NCBI GenBank assembly: GCA_045629945.1
Contig: JAZQSE010000033.1
Coordinates: 87,594-151,593 of the forward strand
DNA length: 64,000 nucleotides
Direction: 5' to 3'
DNA from: UBA1765 sp045629945
GTDB lineage: Bacteria > Fibrobacterota > Fibrobacteria > Fibrobacterales > Fibrobacteraceae
The position numbers were made by a program, and so were the translations under genes. Positions 45,581 through 53,302 of this stretch are shown piece by piece. Under the pieces are notes generated by a model. The model made no database searches, was not told the DNA's origin, and saw nothing but the letters and a program-made list of their open reading frames with translations. Within the stretch, counting starts at the first letter, position 1; each line of letters begins with the position of its first letter.

Positions 45581-45895
45581 TTATTTCGCAGCTTCTTCAG
45601 CAGGTGCGTCTTCTGCCGGAGCTTCTTCAGCTACAGGAGAAGTAGGCATTCCAAGTTTGTTCTTGGATTCAAAGATTTCACGACGCATTTTGTGATTTTC
45701 TTCAGTAAGCTTCATAGCTTCTTCTTCAGCTTTTTTCAGCTTATTTTCGTCAATAACTTCTTTTGGGGCTTCTTGAACAGCACCATCAGAAGCACCACCT
45801 TCGGAAGCACTTCCACCAGAGGAACCAGCACAAGCAGTTAACATAACGATGCCAAAAGCGGCAAGCCAAAGTTTCCAATTCTTCAAAAGAGACAT
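45581..45895 (-). CDS. Small lipoprotein with coiled coil
   Basis: 104 residues. Signal peptide and lipobox LTAC (Cys22), then a Gly/Ser linker, a charged coiled-coil stretch (about 50-82) and an Ala/Glu/Pro tail with EAPAEDAPAEE. A surface- or periplasm-anchored small lipoprotein of unknown role. GGAG precedes the ATG at good spacing, and TATATTTG stands at 45932-45925. First gene of the phoH operon. Confidence 0.8.
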   Translation of the reverse strand: MSLLKNWKLWLAAFGIVMLTACAGSSGGSASEGGASDGAVQEAPKEVIDENKLKKAEEEAMKLTEENHKMRREIFESKNKLGMPTSPVAEEAPAEDAPAEEAAK

Positions 45896-45924
45896 TTTTA
45901 AGCTCCATTTATTCAGTGATGTTC

Positions 45925-45932
45925 CAAATATA
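45925..45932 (-). promoter_or_regulatory. TATATTTG box of the phoH operon
   Basis: Perfect TATATTTG on the minus strand about 30 bases before the lipoprotein ATG, leaving room for a Shine-Dalgarno. Confidence 0.5.
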
Positions 45933-45975
45933 CATTGTAAACATCAAAAAAGTAAAAAAAATTATTTTTACTTTG

Positions 45976-47358
45976 ATGGAAAAAGAAAAATTGCTACAGA
46001 AAAAATACTCAGCTGTCTTTATCAGCTCAAATGGACTTGAAAATAAGGCAGAATATGCCCGTAGACGGAAAAAATTGCTTTCTCAGTTAAAAAGTCCGCT
46101 TATTCTTGCTGGAATAGCAAGAGAACCAGGCTCTGAAGAAGAATACACTTCAACCTGGAACCGTTTGGTCCAGACCCCAGAGTTTCTTTATTTAACAGGC
46201 ATAAACCAGGCGGGGTGTTTTCTTATTTTGGACCCGACAAAAGAAGAATCAAAGCAAGAAACCTTGTTTTTACCAGAAAAGGACACATTTAAAGAATTTT
46301 GGACAGGCCTTAAATTAGGAGTTGAGGCAAATGGAAATGCTGAAGAAGCATCTGTTCTTACAGGTTTTGATTCCATAAAATTTTCATGTGACTTGGAAAA
46401 CTATGTAAAAGAATTGTTACAAAGTAAGGAGATTCAATCTTTAAACACAATTTTTTCGCCAGAAAATAAAGAAAATCATTACAGAAAATTCTTTAAAAAA
46501 CTTTCTAAATGGGCTAAATCTTATCAGAAAAATGTGGAAAATGTGGCAGAAATACACATTTTGGAGCGATTAGTCCTTTCTGATTTTCAGATTGCTGAAT
46601 TGAAAAAAGCTGTTGGTTACACAGGAGATGCTTTTAAAGCTGCATTGAAAAAATGGAACACGTTTAAAACGGAAAGGGATTTGGCTTTGCGTTTAGATTA
46701 TGAAATGTTAAAGCGTAATTACTCTGATTTAGCTTTTCCGACAATAGCTGCAAGTGGTGAAAACGCTTGTTGCCTGCATTATGTGAAAAATGATGAGCCT
46801 CTTGTAGAAGGAAATATGGTTTTACTTGATTTTGGTGCGCGTTCAGGCTCTGTTTGCGCTGATATTTCAAGAACGGTTCCTGTTTCTAGAAAATATTCAC
46901 CCCTACAAAAATTGCTCTATAATATTGTTTTAGAAACTCAAAAATTTCATGAAGCGCAAGTGGCTCCAGGGAAAACGCTTCAAGAATTAAATGATAGAGC
47001 CTGGGTGTATTTAAATGAAAAATTGGCTGAATTTTGCCAAAAATACGAAGGTTCTATGGAACTTTTGTATGAAAAACGCCCTCATGGAATCAGCCATTTT
47101 ATAGGTGAAGAAGTGCATGAAGGCGGTATTTTGAATAGAAAATCTTTAATGAATTTACCGCTAAAAAAAGGGATGCTTATTTCTAATGAACCCGGCGTTT
47201 ATGGTAAGTTTTCTGCTACAATAAATGGCGTTTTTTATTCAGAAACGCTAGGAATACGCATAGAAGATGATTTGCTTTTAACAGAAACGGGTTGTGAGAA
47301 TATTTCAAAGGAAATACCTAAAAACATAGAAGATTTGGAATACATATTAAAATCGTAA
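45976..47358 (+). CDS. pepP: Xaa-Pro aminopeptidase (M24B)
   Basis: 460 residues from the ATG at 45976; the earlier in-frame ATG gives an unlikely Ile/Lys-rich extension. The N-terminal creatinase-like domain is followed by the pita-bread catalytic domain. Metal ligands: Asp in LLDFGAR, Asp in CADISRT, His in GISHFIG, Glu in SNEPGVY and Glu in GIRIEDD. It removes N-terminal residues before proline. No signal peptide, so cytoplasmic. Confidence 0.93.
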   Translation: MEKEKLLQKKYSAVFISSNGLENKAEYARRRKKLLSQLKSPLILAGIAREPGSEEEYTSTWNRLVQTPEFLYLTGINQAGCFLILDPTKEESKQETLFLPEKDTFKEFWTGLKLGVEANGNAEEASVLTGFDSIKFSCDLENYVKELLQSKEIQSLNTIFSPENKENHYRKFFKKLSKWAKSYQKNVENVAEIHILERLVLSDFQIAELKKAVGYTGDAFKAALKKWNTFKTERDLALRLDYEMLKRNYSDLAFPTIAASGENACCLHYVKNDEPLVEGNMVLLDFGARSGSVCADISRTVPVSRKYSPLQKLLYNIVLETQKFHEAQVAPGKTLQELNDRAWVYLNEKLAEFCQKYEGSMELLYEKRPHGISHFIGEEVHEGGILNRKSLMNLPLKKGMLISNEPGVYGKFSATINGVFYSETLGIRIEDDLLLTETGCENISKEIPKNIEDLEYILKS

Positions 47359-47408
47359 TTTTCCCCGATATAAATTTATTCTATCTTTTGCTCCGAATTG
47401 GAGATTTT

Positions 47409-50400
47409 ATGTGGAAAATTAAAGGAACTATTCGTTATTTCTTTGCCATGTGGATGGTAACATTTGTCCAGATGGGTGTCTTTATCTATATCCAACAAAT
47501 GATTGCTGGTTCAAACCGGGGAGAAATTCAAGATTTCCGTTGGGAAAGTCTTTTATTGCAAGTATTTGTACTGACCCCTTATGTGATCTTTGCTCCACTG
47601 GCTAGTTTTTTGTCAAACCGTTTTCCAAAGCAAAAAGTTCTTGCCTGGACTTCGGTTATTATGACGGCTTTCTTGATTGCTATGGCTGTTTGTGCAACAG
47701 TTGGTGTAGAACGGGTAGCTTACTGGTTGTTTTTAGGTCTTGCGACAGGTTTTGCTTTACACAGTCCTGCCAAATATGGTATTCTAAAAGAAATGTGCAC
47801 GAATCGTTATCTAGGTTATGCAAACGCTTTCTTGCAGATAGTTTTCTTACTTGCTTTGGTGGCAGCTTCTGGGCTTTGTTTAGGTGGTGTAGAACTTATT
47901 CGTTCCGGTTTTGAAAATGTTCCTAATGTTAACGAATTCCTTTCTAGTTCAATTGCTTTACCTTGGATTTTAACCGGATTTAGTGTTTTTGGAACCATTC
48001 TTTCTTTCTTTATTCCCAAGGTGGGGACAGAATCTCAATTTACGAAAATCCGCTCTGTAAAAAGAGAATTTCAATCTACTTTATCTAACCCTGTAATCCG
48101 TGCGACTATTCTTGGCATTTCCATGTTCTGGGGAATGGCGCAGATTTTTGTATTGATTTTCCAAGATACCAATGGTCAGGGAATTTCTTTTTTGAAGTAC
48201 AGTATTTTGTTTGCATTCCTTGGTCTTGCTATTGGTTCTATCTGGGCTGCAAAATCATCAAAGAATTTTATTGAAACAGGTCATATCCCACTTGGTATGT
48301 TGCTTGTCTTGATATCCACATTCTTGATACCATTTATGCCAAGTTCTAATTTGGTTTTATTGGCAATTCTCTTTTCTTTAGCTGGTTTAGGTGGAGGAAT
48401 GTTTTTGGTTCCTCTGAATTCACTTTTGCTTTATCATACAAGGCCTAGAAGAGCTGGTCGAATTTTAGCCATAGGAAATTTAGTCCAAGCTTTGATTTTG
48501 GCTGGATTTTTGGGAATTTATACACTTTTACTTTACTACTTCAAAATCGAACCTCAATATTTTTTAATTGGACTTGGACTTGTTGCAGCGGTTTGCTTTA
48601 CCTGGTCAATTTTCAATATGCCTCAAGCAATGCTTCGTTCGTTGTTAAAGGTGGTTTTTGGCCGTTACAAGCTGCGTGTTCTTGGGGTGCAGAATATTCC
48701 AGATAACGGACCTGTATTACTTATAGGTTCTCACCATAGTTTTATTGACTGGGCTGTTCTTCAAATGGCTAGCCCTCGTCCGCTATGTATAGCATCCAAT
48801 AAAGACCATTTTGATCGCTGGTATTTGCGAGCTGTTTTAAAACGTCTTGGTATGATTCGTATTGATAGACGTGACCCTTCTAAGGCATTAAAACGCGTTC
48901 GTGAAGAATTGCTGAATGGTAAAGCAGTTGTACTTTTCCCAACAGGAGAAGTTTCAAAAGTCCCACATATTGTTCCTTTCTTGATGGATTATTCAGAAGC
49001 CGTTAGAGATACAGGTGCTCCGGTTGTGCCATTCTATATTCAGGGGCTGTGGGGCAGTCGTTATAGTTATAGTAATTCTGATATGTATGGGGCTTCTGCT
49101 TCTCGTTCAGTTACTGTGGCTTTTGGAGAACCAGTTGCAAATGACACTCCAGAATCTGAAATTAGAACTATTATCCGTCACATATCTTTAGATGCCTGGA
49201 ATCATACCGTTTCAAAGTGTAATTCTCTTGCTATTTCTTGGCTCAGAACCTGTAAAAAAATTGTTCGTTCCGGACCGGTGATATACAATCCGGATGGTAG
49301 CCATTTCTCAGGTTATAAATTGCTTTGTGCCGTTCTAGCCTTTGGTGGAAAATTAAAAGCAATAACTCAAAATGAAAAAAATGTAGGTATTATGCTTCCG
49401 CCGACACCAGCCGGAATTATAGTGAATTTAGGCTTGTGGATGCTTGGCAAAACAACGGTCAATTTGAATTACACATCTTCTCCGTCAAACGTTTCTTTCT
49501 GTATTGAACAAGCTGACGTTAAAACGGTTATTACAAGCCGCACGTTCCTTGAAAAATTAAGGAATCGTGGAAATGATTATTCAAAAATCGGTGATGGTAA
49601 ATGCGAGCTTATTTTTGCAGAAGATGTAATGAAAAGTATTCCAAAAATCAAGATGCTTTTCTGTTTATTGCAAACAGTTTTAATCCCTGCCAGAATTTTA
49701 CAATTCTTGTATTTTAAGCGTGTTAAACTTTCTGATACTGCAACTATTTTGTTTAGCTCTGGTTCTGAAGGCAGACCTAAAGGTGTTGTTTTGTCGCACC
49801 GTAATATGATTGGAAATATTCAGCAGCTAGCTTGCATTATGAATGTTTGTACAGATGATGTTATGCTTTGCGAGCTCCCGCTTTTCCATTCATTTGGTTT
49901 GACAGTGACAACGGCGTTACCTCTTGTGGAAGGTTGCCCTGTTGTAACGATTGCAGACCCAACAGATATTAAAACAATGGCTCGTGCCTGTGCGGAATTT
50001 AAAGTAACGCTCTTTGTGGGAACGCCGACATTCTTACGCGCATTTGCGGTAAACCGTTGGGTTCACCCAATGGTGTTCAAGTATTTGCGTTTGATTATTG
50101 CCGGTGCTGAACGCTTGCGTCCGGAATTACAGCAAGCATTCCGCGTAAAGTTTGGTAAAGAAATTTTTGAAGGTTATGGTTGTACAGAAACAGCTCCTGT
50201 TGCTTCTGTGAATACGGAAAATGTTTTGTTAAGTGACTTTTTAACAATGCAGGTAAACACAAAGAGTGGTACTGTCGGTATGGCTTTGCCAGGTACTCAG
50301 TTCTTGATTGTTGATCCAGAAACTAACGAAGAATTACCAGTCGGCGAAGCCGGAATGATTTTGATTGGTGGCTGCCAGGTTATGGAAGGTTATCTCAAAG

Positions 50401-50837
50401 ACCCGGAAAGAACAAAGAATGCCTTTGTTATGGTTGATGGGAATAAATTCTATAGAACAGGCGATAAAGGTTATATCGATTCTGATGGATTCTTGACCAT
50501 TGTTGACCGCTATAGCCGTTTTGCAAAACTTGGTGGTGAAATGGTTTCTCTTGGCGCTGTAGAAAAGTTTATTCAGGATTTAGAAATTTTGGATGGCTTC
50601 GATTATTCTGTTACAACAGTAGCCGATGAAGCTAAAGGTGAACGCATTGTTCTTCTTTACCAGAACATGGATAAAATGCCGGCGGATCTTCTTTCTGAAT
50701 TACGTGCTTCAGGGATGCCTCCGCTTATGATTCCATCTTTTGCGTTCCAAGTGGAAAATATGCCAAAACTTGGTACCGGAAAAACAGACTATATGGCCGC
50801 AAAGAAAATGGCTGCTGAGTTAGTTGCTGCCCGTTAG
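47409..50837 (+). CDS. Three-domain fusion: LplT-like transporter, PlsC acyltransferase, acyl-ACP/CoA ligase
   Basis: 1142 residues from the ATG at 47409 (GGAG upstream; a TTG 21 bases earlier is rejected). Residues 1-405 are a major-facilitator domain with about 12 helices, like lysophospholipid flippase LplT. Residues about 415-600 are a PlsC acyltransferase with HHSFID (His442, Asp447), and FPTGEVSK. Residues about 615-1142 are an AMP-binding ligase with LFSSGSEGRPKGVVLSH near 780-796, YGCTETAPVA and FYRTGDKGYID. In E. coli LplT and Aas are separate neighbours, so this fusion would import lysophospholipids and re-acylate them. Role inferred. Confidence 0.9.
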   Translation: MWKIKGTIRYFFAMWMVTFVQMGVFIYIQQMIAGSNRGEIQDFRWESLLLQVFVLTPYVIFAPLASFLSNRFPKQKVLAWTSVIMTAFLIAMAVCATVGVERVAYWLFLGLATGFALHSPAKYGILKEMCTNRYLGYANAFLQIVFLLALVAASGLCLGGVELIRSGFENVPNVNEFLSSSIALPWILTGFSVFGTILSFFIPKVGTESQFTKIRSVKREFQSTLSNPVIRATILGISMFWGMAQIFVLIFQDTNGQGISFLKYSILFAFLGLAIGSIWAAKSSKNFIETGHIPLGMLLVLISTFLIPFMPSSNLVLLAILFSLAGLGGGMFLVPLNSLLLYHTRPRRAGRILAIGNLVQALILAGFLGIYTLLLYYFKIEPQYFLIGLGLVAAVCFTWSIFNMPQAMLRSLLKVVFGRYKLRVLGVQNIPDNGPVLLIGSHHSFIDWAVLQMASPRPLCIASNKDHFDRWYLRAVLKRLGMIRIDRRDPSKALKRVREELLNGKAVVLFPTGEVSKVPHIVPFLMDYSEAVRDTGAPVVPFYIQGLWGSRYSYSNSDMYGASASRSVTVAFGEPVANDTPESEIRTIIRHISLDAWNHTVSKCNSLAISWLRTCKKIVRSGPVIYNPDGSHFSGYKLLCAVLAFGGKLKAITQNEKNVGIMLPPTPAGIIVNLGLWMLGKTTVNLNYTSSPSNVSFCIEQADVKTVITSRTFLEKLRNRGNDYSKIGDGKCELIFAEDVMKSIPKIKMLFCLLQTVLIPARILQFLYFKRVKLSDTATILFSSGSEGRPKGVVLSHRNMIGNIQQLACIMNVCTDDVMLCELPLFHSFGLTVTTALPLVEGCPVVTIADPTDIKTMARACAEFKVTLFVGTPTFLRAFAVNRWVHPMVFKYLRLIIAGAERLRPELQQAFRVKFGKEIFEGYGCTETAPVASVNTENVLLSDFLTMQVNTKSGTVGMALPGTQFLIVDPETNEELPVGEAGMILIGGCQVMEGYLKDPERTKNAFVMVDGNKFYRTGDKGYIDSDGFLTIVDRYSRFAKLGGEMVSLGAVEKFIQDLEILDGFDYSVTTVADEAKGERIVLLYQNMDKMPADLLSELRASGMPPLMIPSFAFQVENMPKLGTGKTDYMAAKKMAAELVAAR

Positions 50838-50843
50838 GTTATT

Positions 50844-51659
50844 ATGTTCTTATCTGTAAAACGTGTTGTCTGGACTTTTGGTGGCTTATTTATAGTGTTA
50901 GCCGCTTTACTCTGGGCTGCATTTTTTGTGGTGAGTTCTTTGACAGAAGTTGCAACAGAACTTGTTCAAAAAGCTTTGTTGCGTTATAATAATTTCACAG
51001 GGAAATTAGCATTACAGAATTTTCCAGAAGATAAAGTTCTCTACAATCAAGTTCAGAATTTACAAGAAACGGTTTTGCCGTTTTTAGAAATTTTGTCTCC
51101 GGCACTGATTGTTTTTGGGGTACTTTTTTCTATTATTGCTTTAGTTTGTTTCTTGTTTCCTAAGCATTGTGCCTCTTTTTTAGTGCAAATAAAACTTTGG
51201 AAATTTTCAGAATCTGAAAATGAGGAATCATTGAAAACAAAAGCGATTCACTTGCCTTGGAAAAGAATTCTGCCAGTGGTTTTGGTGATAGTTTTGATTG
51301 TTATTCTGATTGTGACAATACGTTCTTGTATTGGAATTTCTGGCCAGAAAGTTTCTCAGGAATTGCAAGAAACTTCTTTTTATTACGTGCAAACGATTAA
51401 AACCAATTTTGGGAAAACCCAGAAAATAGTGCCGCCAGATTCTTTGCCAGAATCAGAAATTTTTGATTACAGTATTCAGAAAGGACGTTTTGTAGCAAAG
51501 CTAAAAGAAGATGTGGATAAATGTAATAAAGGTAATATCTGGAGTATTTCTCCCTCTGTGAAAGGCCTTTTTAAAAAGACATTGTCCATTTATCGCAAAC
51601 CACCTCAAGATAGTGCTTGCCAACAAATTTTACCAGATTTTAAATCAATAGGAAAATGA
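50844..51659 (+). CDS. Membrane protein of unknown function
   Basis: 271 residues, not recognised. Three membrane helices (about 10-32, 78-104 and 142-164), a short extracytoplasmic loop between the first two, and a 100-residue soluble C-terminal domain with CNKG and a final DSACQQILPDF. Starts 6 bases after the big fusion gene, so co-transcribed with it, suggesting an envelope role. Confidence 0.65.
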   Translation: MFLSVKRVVWTFGGLFIVLAALLWAAFFVVSSLTEVATELVQKALLRYNNFTGKLALQNFPEDKVLYNQVQNLQETVLPFLEILSPALIVFGVLFSIIALVCFLFPKHCASFLVQIKLWKFSESENEESLKTKAIHLPWKRILPVVLVIVLIVILIVTIRSCIGISGQKVSQELQETSFYYVQTIKTNFGKTQKIVPPDSLPESEIFDYSIQKGRFVAKLKEDVDKCNKGNIWSISPSVKGLFKKTLSIYRKPPQDSACQQILPDFKSIGK

Positions 51660-51666
51660 AATTTTT

Positions 51667-51885
51667 ATGAATAGTAAACTTTCTGGAATTTTATTTCTTC
51701 TTTGTATTCCGCTATCCATAGCTCTTTTTCTTTTGGTTTCATCGGCAACTCAGTCTGAAATTTTAGGTCTTTTATCGGCAGTTTTACTTTATATGCTTGC
51801 AGGTGTTTTGATTTCTCTTTTTTCTGAGAAAAAAGAAGTGAAAAATCTCAAAGAAAATAAAGAAAATTCTTCTGTTGAAAAATGA
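51667..51885 (+). CDS. Small two-helix membrane protein
   Basis: 72 residues: two hydrophobic segments (about 7-25 and 32-53) and a lysine/glutamate-rich cytoplasmic tail. No Shine-Dalgarno is strong. It follows the previous gene by 7 bases and precedes glyA. Function unknown. Confidence 0.6.
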   Translation: MNSKLSGILFLLCIPLSIALFLLVSSATQSEILGLLSAVLLYMLAGVLISLFSEKKEVKNLKENKENSSVEK

Positions 51886-51921
51886 ATAATTTCTATTTTT
51901 AAGTCAAATCAAGGAGTTCAT

Positions 51922-53157
51922 ATGAAAAATTTGCAACAAACAGATTCAGCTATTTATGACATTATTCAGAAAGAAACTGAACGTCAGGAATATGGCATTG
52001 AATTGATTGCGTCAGAAAACTACACTTCAAAAGCCGTTATGGAAGCCATGGGCTCTGTATTGACTAATAAGTATAGTGAAGGTTATGTAGGTAAGCGTTA
52101 CTATGGTGGTAACGAAGTCATTGATGAAATGGAACAGTTGGCAATTGATCGTTGTAAAGAACTTTTGGGTTGCGAACACGTGAACGTTCAACCGCTTTCT
52201 GGTTCACCAGCTAATGCTGCTGTTTATTTAGCCGTTTTAAAACCAGGTGATAAAGTGCTTGGTCTTAAGTTAGATCACGGTGGACATTTGTCCCATGGTC
52301 ATCCGGTAAATTTCTCTGGTATGCTTTACAACTTTGTTCAGTACGAAGTTGAAAAAGAAACGGGCCGCATTGATATGGATAAAGTTCGTGAAATTGCTCT
52401 CCGCGAAAAGCCAAAAATGATTCTTGCTGGTTTCTCGGCCTATAGCAGAAACCTAGATTGGAAACGCTTTAAAGAAATTGCAGATGAAGTTGGCGCCATC
52501 ACTATGGCTGATATTTCTCATATTGCTGGTTTGATTGCGGGTAAAGCTCTTGAAAGCCCAGTTCCTTATTTTGATATTGTAACAACAACTACACATAAAA
52601 CTTTGCGCGGTCCACGTGCTGCAATTATTATGTGTAAAGAACAATATGCCAAAGCTATTGATAAAGGCCTTTTCCCTGGTATGCAGGGTGGCCCACATGA
52701 CCATATCAATGCAGGTAAAGCTGTTGCTTTCTACGAAGCTTTGCAACCAGAATTCCAGGAATATGCAAAGAATGTTATTAAGAACGCACAAGCAATGGCA
52801 GATGAATTGATGAAACGTGGTTACAAAATTATTTCTGATGGAACAGATAACCACCTTATGGTTGTAGATATGACTTCTAAAGGTGTTTCTGGTAAAGAAT
52901 CAGAAGTAGCTTTGGAAAAGGTTGGCATTTCTACTAGCCGTAGCACCATTCCATTTGATACTCGTAAACCTTTTGATCCGTCTGGATTGCGTATTGGTAC
53001 AGCAGCTATTACTACTCGCGGTTTTACAGAAGAAGATAGCGTTAAAGTGGCTGACATTATTGATCGCACCATTCAAGCAAGAGATGATGAAGAAGCTTTG
53101 AAAAAGATTCGCGAAGAAATTATCGCTCTTTGTAAAGAACATCCTCTTTATCAATAA
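51922..53157 (+). CDS. glyA: Serine hydroxymethyltransferase
   Basis: 411 residues, PLP enzyme converting serine and tetrahydrofolate to glycine and 5,10-methylene-THF. Motifs: IELIASENYTS at the N terminus, NKYSEGYVGKRYYGG, the PLP lysine in TTTTHKTLRGPR, and GMQGGPHDH. AAGGAG precedes the ATG. A hairpin terminator follows. Confidence 0.97.
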   Translation: MKNLQQTDSAIYDIIQKETERQEYGIELIASENYTSKAVMEAMGSVLTNKYSEGYVGKRYYGGNEVIDEMEQLAIDRCKELLGCEHVNVQPLSGSPANAAVYLAVLKPGDKVLGLKLDHGGHLSHGHPVNFSGMLYNFVQYEVEKETGRIDMDKVREIALREKPKMILAGFSAYSRNLDWKRFKEIADEVGAITMADISHIAGLIAGKALESPVPYFDIVTTTTHKTLRGPRAAIIMCKEQYAKAIDKGLFPGMQGGPHDHINAGKAVAFYEALQPEFQEYAKNVIKNAQAMADELMKRGYKIISDGTDNHLMVVDMTSKGVSGKESEVALEKVGISTSRSTIPFDTRKPFDPSGLRIGTAAITTRGFTEEDSVKVADIIDRTIQARDDEEALKKIREEIIALCKEHPLYQ

Positions 53158-53175
53158 TCTTGGTTATATGCTTTT

Positions 53176-53200
53176 AGGGCGGCCTAAGGCCGCCCTTTTT
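53176..53200 (+). terminator. Terminator after glyA
   Basis: AGGGCGGCC, loop TAA, GGCCGCCCT, then TTTT. GC-rich, strong. Confidence 0.92.
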
Positions 53201-53230
53201 ATATAAAGTATGGTTTTATGGGATGGCTAT

Positions 53231-53263
53231 AAAAAATAGGTGCTCTGGGAAAACCTATTTTTT
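53231..53263. terminator. Second hairpin between glyA and valS
   Basis: AAAAAATAGGT and ACCTATTTTTT pair perfectly over 11 bases around an 11-base loop. With A and T runs on either side it may terminate valS or serve both strands. Confidence 0.6.
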
Positions 53264-53298
53264 GATTGTTGCCTCGCCTTTCGGCGATTCGCAATGAC
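53264..53298. repeat. Fragment of the interspersed repeat
   Basis: GATTCGCAATGACGA and CCTCGCCTTTCGGCG resemble parts of the repeat blocks at 21.6 and 63.6 kb (GCAATGAC is the shared end). Confidence 0.5.
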
Positions 53299-53302
53299 GA
53301 TT

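Noticed and set aside
53231..53263. Possible SRP-like RNA loop near TGCTCTGGG
   Set aside because: Only a simple hairpin with A/T arms; no SRP RNA consensus.
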